DNA of 64,000 nt from Halorubrum sp. PV6 (GTDB lineage Archaea > Halobacteriota > Halobacteria > Halobacteriales > Haloferacaceae), in contig NZ_CP030064.1 of assembly GCF_003990725.2 (NCBI RefSeq), positions 744,001 to 808,000 on the forward strand, written 5' to 3'. The stretch's first letter is position 1. Every line of letters starts with the position of its first letter. This document shows, piece after piece, positions 36,314 through 43,469 of this stretch. Made by a program: the position numbers and the translations under genes. Under the pieces are notes generated by a model that saw only the letters and a list, made by a program, of their open reading frames with translations, did no database searches and had not been told where the DNA came from.

Positions 36314-37042
36314 GTTCGCCGAGCGCGCGTCGAGCGCGACCGGGATCGAGCGCGCGGCCACGTCGCCCGCGAACGCCTCGCCGTCCGCCTCCAGCTGTTC
36401 GAAGGTGTCGTAGTGGATCGGGACGACCAGGTCCGGGTCCATCGCTTCGGCCAGTTCCGCGCTCGCGCGGCGGTCGGAGACGATCCCGCCGCCCCCGATG
36501 TTGGCGAGGAAAATCGAGACGTCGAGCTCCGCGAACCCGTCGAGCGCGTCGGCGTCGCCCGGCCAGAAGACGGTGCGGTCACCGATCCCGAGCAGGAAGC
36601 CGCAGCCGAGTCCCGGCGGATGCGGCACCGATCCGTCGGGGCCGGCGTTGGGGCCGTCCGGGTCGTTGTGCGCGGGGACGGACCAGACGGTGATCTCTCC
36701 GGCCGGGGTCTCCACGTCGACGCGCGCCTCCGCGTCGACGCGGATCACGTCGTAGTCGTCCGCGAGCGACGCGACCGACTCCACGTCCCGGTCGATGCCC
36801 GCGGCGTCGACCGCGTCGTAGATCACCAGCGTCGCGTCGTCGCGCGCGACCGACCGTATCCCCTCGGGGTCGTAGTGGTGGTCGTGGGTGACGACGACGA
36901 GGTCCCCGTCCCGCGCCCAGTAGTCGTCGAGGACCCCGTATCGGCCGGGGTCCGTGTAGGCGACGGGACCGTCTTCGGGCGCCAGCCGCGCCGTCGCGTA
37001 GCCGAGCCACTCCACCGCGAAGTCGTCGTAGCGAACCGTCAT
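36308..37042 (-). CDS. MBL-fold metallo-hydrolase (UlaG-like)
   Basis: 244 residues. The metal site reads VVVTHDHHYDPEG near residue 51-63, a shortened variant of HxHxDH. VWSVPAHNDP follows with a further His, VFWPGDAD with the bridging Asp, and VVPIHYDTFEQLEAD with the last His. These fit the metal-dependent hydrolase branch related to UlaG. Substrate unknown. The ATG at 37042 was chosen because it begins directly at MTVRYDDFAVEWLGYAT; the frame is open further. It lies 35 bases downstream of the hypothetical gene at 37078 on the same strand and ends inside a tandem repeat. Confidence 0.88.
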   Translation of the reverse strand: MTVRYDDFAVEWLGYATARLAPEDGPVAYTDPGRYGVLDDYWARDGDLVVVTHDHHYDPEGIRSVARDDATLVIYDAVDAAGIDRDVESVASLADDYDVIRVDAEARVDVETPAGEITVWSVPAHNDPDGPNAGPDGSVPHPPGLGCGFLLGIGDRTVFWPGDADALDGFAELDVSIFLANIGGGGIVSDRRASAELAEAMDPDLVVPIHYDTFEQLEADGEAFAGDVAARSIPVALDARSANQ

Positions 37043-37077
37043 GGGTCCCGATCCGACAGCGGGCGCCTTGAGGGTGG

Positions 37078-37929
37078 CTATGCGTCGTCGGCCGCCGCGA
37101 ACCGGCGCACGCACCACGCGTCGGCGAGGGCGACGCCGGAACCCACGCCGGCTCGCCGGTCGGGGGCGTACGACGGCCCGAGGACGTGTTCCGGAACGAG
37201 CGGCATCGGCACCGGGACGTAGCCCGCCGCGCGCATCGGCGCGAACCCGCTCGCGCTCTCGACGACCTCCCCGTCGGCGCCGCGGCGGACCCGGAACCGC
37301 TTGTCGTCGGCGTGCCGGCTGTAGGCGTACGGGAAGGCCTCGGCCGGGGGGTCCCTGAGGCTCTCGACGCCGGCGAGGACCGCAACCACCCGCCCGTCGA
37401 CCTCACAGACCAACCGCGGCACGGTCGGTCGGCCGTCTTCCGCGACGCTCGCCGCGTCGACGCCGGGTCCCGAGGGGACCGGTCCGACCGGGGTGTCGGT
37501 CTCCCGCCACACGAACGTCGGCGTCCCCGCTCCCTCGAACCGGATGCAGGCGTACCCGCCGCCGGCGACGGGGATCCGGTCCGGTCCGGCGTGAAACGTC
37601 CGGCGACCCTCCCGTTCGGCGGCGAGCAGCGCGGGTTCGGACAGCAGCGTTCGCACCGTCTCGGCGGTCGCGCCGTCGTCGACGGCGAAGCAGACGCTCC
37701 GGTCGCGGTCGAGCGCGTGGGCGAGCCGCGAGGCGATCACCGTCGCCGTCGCGTCGTCCGCGGTGAGCGGCTCGACCGCGAGCGTCCGCTCGCCGTCCGG
37801 ATGGGTCGCCACCGCCGGCGGTTCGACGCTCGTCTCCGGGCGGCTCACCGCGTACCCGTCCCCGGCCAGTCGGGCCGCAGCCGCGTCTGCCAGCCGCCCT
37901 CGCGCCGCGTCCCCGATCGGGCCTAACAT
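37078..37929 (-). CDS. Conserved haloarchaeal hypothetical protein next to DNA ligase
   Basis: 283 residues, soluble, no motif I recognise. The N-terminal half contains LTADDATATVIASRLAHAL and SVCFAVDDGATAETV; the C-terminal half has YAYSRHADDKRFRVRRGADG and a Gly/Pro-rich GYVPVPMPLVPEHVLGPSY. Codon use is normal. It starts at ATG 37929, 59 bases after the ligase stop, and is followed 35 bases later by the metallo-hydrolase, so the three minus-strand genes may form one operon. Context alone hints at, but does not establish, a DNA metabolism link. Confidence 0.7.
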   Translation of the reverse strand: MLGPIGDAARGRLADAAAARLAGDGYAVSRPETSVEPPAVATHPDGERTLAVEPLTADDATATVIASRLAHALDRDRSVCFAVDDGATAETVRTLLSEPALLAAEREGRRTFHAGPDRIPVAGGGYACIRFEGAGTPTFVWRETDTPVGPVPSGPGVDAASVAEDGRPTVPRLVCEVDGRVVAVLAGVESLRDPPAEAFPYAYSRHADDKRFRVRRGADGEVVESASGFAPMRAAGYVPVPMPLVPEHVLGPSYAPDRRAGVGSGVALADAWCVRRFAAADDA

Positions 37930-37988
37930 AGCCTTGAGGAGGGGCCGGATCGTAAAGCGCGTTTCGCGTCCGCGCGTCCGCGGCGGGA

Positions 37989-39806
37989 CTACGCCTCGCT
38001 GTCGCCGTCGCCGTCGCCGGCGAGCCGCGAGACGCGCGCGACCGAGTCGGCGTCGGCGGTCGACTTGTCCTCGCGCACCCCGACGAACCGCGGGAATCGG
38101 AGCGCGTACCCGGACGAGTAGGTGGGGGAGCGCTGGATCTCCTCGTAGCCGACTTCGAGGACGACTTCCGGACGGATCGCGATCTCGGTCCCGTCTTCGC
38201 TCACGACGTGCGGTTCGAGCCGCTCCGTGAGGGCCGCGAGCGCCTCGTCGGTGAGTCCCGTCGCGACCTTCCCGATGGTCGCGAACCCCTCGGGAGCCTC
38301 CTCGGCGGTTCGACCGTCGGTTCCGTCGTTCCCGTTGGCGCGCTCGTCGGCGCGGACGGCCAACAGAAACGTCCCGAACAGCTCCGCGCGCCGGCCCTCG
38401 CCCCACTCCGCGCCGACCACGACGGCGTCGAGCGTCTCCACGTCCGGCTTGCGCTTGAGCCAGTCTCGCCCCCGATCGCCCGGCGTGTACGTCGACTCGG
38501 GGTTTTTCAACATCACGCCCTCGTGGCCCGCCTCCAGCGCGGCCGCCTCCGCCCTCTCGACCGCCGCGGCGTCGCTCGCGGTCTCGACGGTCGCGGCCGC
38601 GTCGGGAAGCACCGCGTCGATCCGGTCGTGGCGGGCGCGGAACGGCTCGTCGAGGAGGTCGTCGCCGTCGGCGTGGAGGCAGTCGAACGCGTGGAGCCTG
38701 AGTCGAACCTCATCGCGCATGCGGTCCACGTCGTGTTTCCGCCGGAACCGGCGCAACACCTCCTGGAACGGGCGCGGGTTCCCGTCCTCGTCGACCGCGA
38801 CGACCTCGCCGTCGAGGATCACGGGGACGGAGACGCGCTCGGCGACGTACTCGACTATCTCCGGGAGCGCGTCGGTCACGTCCTCCATGTTTCGCGAGTA
38901 GATCCGCGGACCGAGGTCGTCGCCGTCGCGACCGGGCACGTAGTGGACCTGCACGCGCGCCCCGTCGAACTTGGTCTCGACGGCGACCTCCCCGAACGAC
39001 TCGACCGCGTCCGTGGCGGTTCCGGCCTGTGCGAGCATCGCCTGGACCGGCCTCCCGACTTCGAGCCTCTCCGAGCGCAGGCCGGGCACCCCGTCCTCGC
39101 GGGCCACGACGGCGACGTGCCCGTAATCGTTGGTCACCTGCAGCGCGCGTTCGACCGCCGAGACGGCCTCGGGGTCGGCGCGAAGCCTCGCGTCCCCCGC
39201 CTCGGAATCGGCGTCCGCGTCGCCGCGCTCGTCCGTCAGGAAGGCCTCGGCTATCGCATCGCGGACGGCGCCCTCGCCGACGCCGAGGCGCATCTCGCCG
39301 AGCACCAGCCGGGCGAGGACCGTCGCCTCGGCCGGGTCGCATCGGTTGAACAGCCCGAACAGCGTGTCGCGCTTGCGGGACTCGCTCCCGTCGCCGGCGG
39401 CGGCGGCCAGCTCGCGCAGTTCGTCGTCGACCGCGGCCACCGTGAGCCCGTCTCGTCCCGCACCGAACGCGGCGAGCCCGCGCTGGCCGCCGAACTCGAA
39501 ACTGGCGGCGACCGCGCCGATCTCGCCGCGCTCGGCCAGCCGCGCCTCTACGTCGTCGTCGGTCACGTTCGGGCCGGCCGCGCGGGCGATGGCCTCTCGG
39601 CACAGCGCCGGGCCGACGTCCAGCGTCCGGGTGTCGTGGGCCGGGAAGACGCGCCCGAGCAGAAACCGGGTGACCGTCGCGAGGTCGTCGCCCCCGTCCG
39701 CGGCTCCGGCGGCGGAGAGCAGGTCGGCGACGAGCCGAGTCGTCTCGATGTCCGCGGGCTCGGCCGCCAACTCGCCCGCGCGTTCGGCGAACGCTGCGAA
39801 CTCCAT
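37989..39806 (-). CDS. lig: ATP-dependent DNA ligase
   Basis: 605 residues. Joins Okazaki fragments and repairs nicks. The N-terminal DNA-binding domain covers about 1-240 (MEFAAFAERAGELAAEPADI), with an acidic insert at about 198-215. The adenylation domain has the nucleotide-accepting Lys279 in VETKFDGARVQVH; RIYSRNMEDVTDALPEI, VILDGEVVA, GVMLKNPESTYTPG and DWLKRK are the later nucleotidyltransferase motifs. The C-terminal OB domain includes LEVGYEEIQRSPTYSSGYAL. Length and motif order match archaeal LigI-like ligases. CTTTTGCC on the minus strand near 39833 fits the leaderless ATG at 39806; the frame is open upstream to 39947 without similarity. Confidence 0.95.
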   Translation of the reverse strand: MEFAAFAERAGELAAEPADIETTRLVADLLSAAGAADGGDDLATVTRFLLGRVFPAHDTRTLDVGPALCREAIARAAGPNVTDDDVEARLAERGEIGAVAASFEFGGQRGLAAFGAGRDGLTVAAVDDELRELAAAAGDGSESRKRDTLFGLFNRCDPAEATVLARLVLGEMRLGVGEGAVRDAIAEAFLTDERGDADADSEAGDARLRADPEAVSAVERALQVTNDYGHVAVVAREDGVPGLRSERLEVGRPVQAMLAQAGTATDAVESFGEVAVETKFDGARVQVHYVPGRDGDDLGPRIYSRNMEDVTDALPEIVEYVAERVSVPVILDGEVVAVDEDGNPRPFQEVLRRFRRKHDVDRMRDEVRLRLHAFDCLHADGDDLLDEPFRARHDRIDAVLPDAAATVETASDAAAVERAEAAALEAGHEGVMLKNPESTYTPGDRGRDWLKRKPDVETLDAVVVGAEWGEGRRAELFGTFLLAVRADERANGNDGTDGRTAEEAPEGFATIGKVATGLTDEALAALTERLEPHVVSEDGTEIAIRPEVVLEVGYEEIQRSPTYSSGYALRFPRFVGVREDKSTADADSVARVSRLAGDGDGDSEA

Positions 39807-39998
39807 GCCCAGAATCGGCGATCGCTCGGCAAAAGCGCCCCGATACGGGTCGGTCTCGCCGTCGCCCCGCGACCGTCGAGACGGCGCGTCGGTCGCCTCC
39901 GGACGGCGCCGATAGGGCTCGTCACCGCCCGTGTTGACGATACCCAAAGCGACCGATCGGCGCAGACCTTTTTACTGGCCGGGGTCGTCGACCGTCCC

Positions 39999-41558
39999 AT
40001 GAGTACTGATTCCGCCCTCGCCGACGGGGTCCGCGAGGCGCTCGCGGTCCCGCACGAAGAGTTCGCAGCCCGCGCCGAGGAGGAGGCGGAGCTGGTCAAA
40101 CAGGGGCTCCACGACGGCGCCTTCGACAACCACCAGTCGATCGTCGGCTTCGAGTACGAGTTCTACGCCGTCGCCGACGGGCGGTGGAGCGAGGAGTCGC
40201 GGGCGGGCGAGTACGCCCTGATGCGGGTCCCGCGTCGCCTGCTGGAACTGATGGGCTTCGAGAAGGAGCTGGGACTCCACAACGCCGAGATGTCGACGAG
40301 CCCGCAGCCGCTCTCGGACCACGGGCTCCGGGCGCAGCTCGAAGAGGTCCGAGCGCGACTGGAGGCCGCGGAGAACACCGCCGCCGTCGAGGGGATGCGG
40401 CTCGTCTCCGACGGCATCTGGACGATCCCGCCGACCGGCGAGACCGCCTGCGACTACCTCACCGACAGCGTCGAGGTCGACGGGATCACCGTCGCGGTCA
40501 ACATGAGCGACGCCGTCCGGTACCACGCGATGGCGAACGCCGGCAGCGACGAGGGGCGCGGGACGGTCGTCGAGGCGCCGGGGGTGTCGCTGCCGGCGGA
40601 CACGGTGATGCCCGAGAGCCTCATCACGTCGATCCAGCCGCACTACCAGGTGGCACAGGCCGAGACCTTACCGGAGCACTTCCGGTACGCCCTCCGTATC
40701 GCCGCCCCACTGTTAGCGCTCGGCGTTAACTCGCCGTTCTTCCCGCCGGAGCTGTACGACGACGACTGGGACGCCGAGCGCGTCCTCTCGGAGGGGGCGA
40801 CCGAAAACCGGATTCACGTGTTCGAGTCCGTTCTCAACGCCCGCACCGACGCCGACAAGGTGCGGTTCCCGAAGGACCTCAGGGACCTCGAAACCGCGGT
40901 CGACCGGATCGCCACCGACGAGACGCTGATCCCGATGCCGGAGCCCGAGGGCACCGATCGGTTCGACGACGCGTTCGCGACGTTCCGGACGAAACACGGG
41001 AGCTACTGGCGCTGGGTCCGCCCCGTCTTCGAGGGCGCGAGCCGGTCGAGCGCCAACGCGCGGATCGAGTTCCGGCCCATCGCGGCCCAGCCGACCGTCC
41101 GCGACTCAATCGCCTTTCAGGCGGCGTTCGCCGGGCTGATGCAGTCGCTTCCGCAACGCGATCACCCGGTGATCGACCTCGACTGGGAGACGGCCCGTTC
41201 GAACTTCTACGCCGCCGTCGCCGACGGGCTCGACGCCACGATCGAGTGGGTCGGCCACGACGGCAGGGAGACCACCGACACCGACGCGCTGTACACCGAT
41301 CTCTTCGACCACGCCGAGGCGGGGCTCCGGACCGCCGGCTGTCCCGAAGCCGAGGCCGCCGCGTGGCTCGCCCCGCTCCGCTGGCGCGTGGCGAACCGGA
41401 CGACCCCCGCGAGCTGGAAGCGCGACCGCGTCCGCGACCGCCTCGACGCGGGCGACGACTTCGAGACCGCCGTCCACGACACCCAACGGGAGTACATCGA
41501 CAGGCAGGCCGAGACGCTCATCGACGGCGGCTTCTCCGCGTGGGCGAACGGCGACTGA
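39999..41558 (+). CDS. GCS2-like carboxylate-amine ligase family protein, substrate unknown
   Basis: 519 residues, longer than typical GCS2 enzymes (about 360-400). SIVGFEYEFYAVADGRW resembles the GxExEF opening of the glutamate-cysteine ligase fold, and ANARIEFRPIAAQPTVRDSI with AFAGLMQSL closely follows the late ExR...Q-(P)-T-x-x-D pattern of GCS2. Between them, ELGLHNAEMSTSPQPLSDHG and RYHAMANAGSDEGRG are further conserved-looking patches. I infer an ATP-dependent amide-bond-forming enzyme; glutamate-cysteine ligase itself is possible but the length differs. TTTTTACTGG at 39969-39978 sets the leaderless start at ATG 39999. An open frame running back over the ligase is a shadow. Divergent from the DNA ligase. 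Confidence 0.65.
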   Translation: MSTDSALADGVREALAVPHEEFAARAEEEAELVKQGLHDGAFDNHQSIVGFEYEFYAVADGRWSEESRAGEYALMRVPRRLLELMGFEKELGLHNAEMSTSPQPLSDHGLRAQLEEVRARLEAAENTAAVEGMRLVSDGIWTIPPTGETACDYLTDSVEVDGITVAVNMSDAVRYHAMANAGSDEGRGTVVEAPGVSLPADTVMPESLITSIQPHYQVAQAETLPEHFRYALRIAAPLLALGVNSPFFPPELYDDDWDAERVLSEGATENRIHVFESVLNARTDADKVRFPKDLRDLETAVDRIATDETLIPMPEPEGTDRFDDAFATFRTKHGSYWRWVRPVFEGASRSSANARIEFRPIAAQPTVRDSIAFQAAFAGLMQSLPQRDHPVIDLDWETARSNFYAAVADGLDATIEWVGHDGRETTDTDALYTDLFDHAEAGLRTAGCPEAEAAAWLAPLRWRVANRTTPASWKRDRVRDRLDAGDDFETAVHDTQREYIDRQAETLIDGGFSAWANGD

Positions 41559-41691
41559 CGGGAGCGGAGGGAACGCCTGATCCGCGGGTCGTGTCCCCGG
41601 TGACGCGTCGCCGCTGGCACGCCTCGCAGACACCTTCGCCGCCGCGTCGACCGCGCGCCGACCCCGCGGCGAACGAAACGAACGTCGAGCC

Positions 41692-41758
41692 GATTTATAT
41701 ACTCGGTTCCGAAACGACCGCATATATACACTCGACCGAATATATAACCCATATAAAC
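41692..41758. repeat. Cluster of four TATA-like elements
   Basis: TTTATATAC, CATATATAC, AATATATAAC and CATATAAAC occur within 67 bases at about 41694, 41721, 41738 and 41750, the first two followed by similar ACTCG-containing spacers. Such AT-rich density is unlike the flanks. Possible roles are multiple promoters, a bendable regulatory site or an A/T-rich unwinding element; nothing decides between them. Confidence 0.6.
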
Positions 41759-41849
41759 ACTACCCAGCCCGACGCTGTCGTGCGGTTTCCGTCGCGCTCG
41801 GGCGGGGTCGGTCTCGTCGGGGCGAGTCGTTTTTGTGAACGGCACAAGT

Positions 41850-41857
41850 GTTAAGTT
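41850..41857 (+). promoter_or_regulatory. TATA-like box of leuA
   Basis: GTTAAGTT is centred about 27 bases before the ATG at 41881. It marks that ATG as the leaderless start of leuA even though its frame does not continue into the conserved protein. Confidence 0.6.
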
Positions 41858-41880
41858 CCTTACCGTGCTTTCGACAGTCG

Positions 41881-43105
41881 ATGACAGACATCACGGAGGC
41901 TTCGTCGGACACCCCGGCGGATCGAGTTCTTCCAGGGCACGATAGCTTCTAACATCGATATCGGTCCTGTACGGATCTTCGACACGACGTTACGAGACGG
42001 TGAACAGTCACCACGAACGTCGTTCAGCTACGACGAGAAACGCCGCATAGCGGCGACGCTGGACGACATGAACACCCACGTCATCGAGGCGGGGTTCCCG
42101 GTGAACTCGGACGCGGAGTTCGAGGCGGTAAGCGACATCGCCGCCGCGACGGACACCACCGTCTGCGGGCTCGCGCGGGTCGTCGAGGGCGACATCGACG
42201 CCGCCATCGACTCCGGCGTCGAGATGGTCCACGTGTTCGTCTCCACCAGCGACGTACAGCTGGAGGATTCGATGCACGCGACCCGGCAGGAGGCGAAACA
42301 GCGCGCCATCGACGCCGTCGAGCAGGTGAAAGACGCCGGCGTCGAGTGCATGTTCTCGCCGATGGACGCGACGCGGACCGACCCCGACTACCTGCGGGAC
42401 ATCGTCGAGGCGGTCTCGGACGCGGGCACCGACTGGATCAACATCCCCGACACGTGCGGCGTCGCGATGCCGACCAGCTTCGGGAAGACGGTGAAGGCCG
42501 TCGTCGAGGCGACCGACGCCCGCGTCGACGTCCACACCCACGACGACTTCGGGATGGCCGCGGCCAACGCCGTCACCGGCTTCGAGAACGGCGCGGAGCA
42601 GGCGCAGGTGTCGGTCAACGGGATCGGCGAGCGCGCCGGCAACGCCGCCTACGAGGAGGTCGTCATGGCGGTCGAATCGGTGTACGGCGTCGACACCGGC
42701 ATCGACACCACGCAGATCACCAAGCTGGCCCGCATCGTGGAGGAGGCGTCGGACATCCCGGTGCCGGCGAACAAACCCGTCACCGGGCGGAACGCCTTCG
42801 CTCACGAGTCGGGCATCCACGCCGCGGGCGTCATCGAGAACGCCGACACGTTCGAGACCGGCGTGATGACCCCCGAGATGGTCGGCGCCGAGCGCGAGTT
42901 CGTCCTCGGGAAACACACCGGCACTCACAGCGTGCGCAAGCACCTCGTCGAGGCCGGGTTCGACCCGACGGACAGCGAGGTCCGGCGTATCACCAAACGC
43001 GTCAAGGAGTACGGCTCCGGCAAGCGGCAGGTGACCGCCGGCGACGTCGAGCGGTTCGCCGAGGAGGCGAGCATCGACCGCGATGAGGAGGAGGTCCGGA
43101 TCTGA
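41881..43105 (+). CDS. leuA: 2-isopropylmalate/citramalate synthase, apparent frameshift near its start
   Basis: About 408 residues if joined. Condenses acetyl-CoA with 2-oxoisovalerate (or pyruvate) as the first committed step to leucine (or isoleucine). The DRE-TIM barrel is clear: RIFDTTLRDGEQSPRTSFSY with the metal-binding Asp, WINIPDTCGVAMP, VDVHTHDDFGMA with HxH, and NAFAHESGIHAAGV. There is no C-terminal LeuA allosteric domain, which suggests a feedback-insensitive or citramalate-type enzyme. Reading from ATG 41881 gives MTDITEASSDTP and then a stop at 41950. The family sequence (IEFFQGT then the DTTLRDGEQ motif) lies in the frame one base further on, which has no start codon before 42068. 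Removing one G at about 41916-41920 would give DTPRIEFFQGT. Assembly error, recent mutation or programmed shift are all possible. Confidence 0.85.
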
Positions 43106-43225
43106 TGGCCGCCTCCCTGAACGGGGAGTCCGCCGAGCGACCGCCGTCTGCCGCGACGGCCGACCGCGGGCGCCCGTTCCGCGCCGCCGGGCGGAACCGA
43201 CCGTCCGGTTCGCCCCCCCGACAGG

Positions 43226-43235
43226 GATTTATACC
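43226..43235 (+). promoter_or_regulatory. TATA box of the ilvB leader
   Basis: GATTTATACC is centred about 27-28 bases before the ATG of the 23-codon leader ORF at 43259. This is the strongest TATA match in the leuA-ilvB spacer and predicts a transcript starting at about 43257 with a 210-nt leader before ilvB. Confidence 0.65.
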
Positions 43236-43258
43236 TCGGCCGCATTGCTCGATCCGAG

Positions 43259-43330
43259 ATGCGACGGCACACCGCGCGCCAGACGACCGCTGCCGCCGGA
43301 GCCGTCGCGCCGATTATTGTAGGGGTATAA
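43259..43330 (+). CDS. Putative 23-residue leader peptide ending IIVGV
   Basis: ATG to TAA, reading MRRHTARQTTAAAG then AVAPIIVGV. The ATG sits at leaderless distance from the TATA box at 43226-43235. The last codons are ATT ATT GTA GGG GTA TAA: two Ile and two Val codons, in forms (ATT, GTA) that are uncommon in this GC-rich window, where ATC and GTC/GTG dominate. The GTA GGG G stretch is also the 5' arm of the hairpin at 43318-43339. It precedes ilvBNC-leuCDB, whose products make Ile, Val and Leu. The arrangement copies bacterial ilv leader peptides. Translation is not shown, and a 23-codon ORF can arise by chance. Confidence 0.5.
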   Translation: MRRHTARQTTAAAGAVAPIIVGV

Positions 43331-43339
43331 GCCCCTACA
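43318..43339 (+). terminator. Perfect 8-bp hairpin after the leader ORF (attenuator or operator)
   Basis: TGTAGGGG at 43318-43325, a 6-base loop TATAAG, and CCCCTACA at 43332-43339. The sequence CTACCCTTTCCTC follows, a weak U-tract. As RNA it could be a terminator. As DNA it is a dyad around a TATA-like GTATAA that could serve as a second ilvB promoter starting near 43354, in which case the dyad would be an operator. Confidence 0.5.
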
Positions 43340-43469
43340 CTACCCTTTCCTCATCGACGCCACGTATCGACGAACGCCAGCGAGCGAGCCAGTTTTCGCC
43401 CACCGATTCGGCGTTCGGACCGACCGACTCTCACAGCCGCGAGATGCACCACCGAACACCACCACGACA

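Larger units (their letters stand above)
41559..41880. other. leuA upstream region
   Basis: 322 bases between the GCS2-like gene and leuA, both on the plus strand. It begins GC-rich, then holds a cluster of four TATA-like elements (41692-41758), then returns to GC-rich DNA before the leuA promoter. No gene or RNA fold is evident. A 212-codon frame on the minus strand is not credible: it covers this cluster and the preceding gene's 3' part. Confidence 0.5.
43106..43469 (+). promoter_or_regulatory. leuA-ilvB spacer with leader of the ilv operon
   Basis: 364 bases. Directly after leuA there is a 7-bp hairpin (GTTCCGC 43176-43182 with GCGGAAC 43191-43197) and an overlapping alternative (GAACCG with CGGTTC). 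A TATA box follows at 43226-43233, then a 23-codon leader ORF (43259-43330), a perfect hairpin (43318-43339), then about 130 bases to the ilvB ATG with a short T-run at 43390-43400. A 122-codon frame from 43105 through this region looks non-coding (Arg/Pro/Ser filler). Confidence 0.6.

Noticed and set aside
38208-39998. Long upstream extension of the GCS2-like frame over the DNA ligase
   Set aside because: Composition is typical of antisense filler; the TATA box at 39969-39978 and the start of similarity place the real start at 39999.
41207-41845. 212-codon minus-strand frame across the TATA cluster
   Set aside because: It overlaps the 3' end of the GCS2-like gene, and its apparent Tyr/Ile-rich stretch is only the AT-rich cluster read through.
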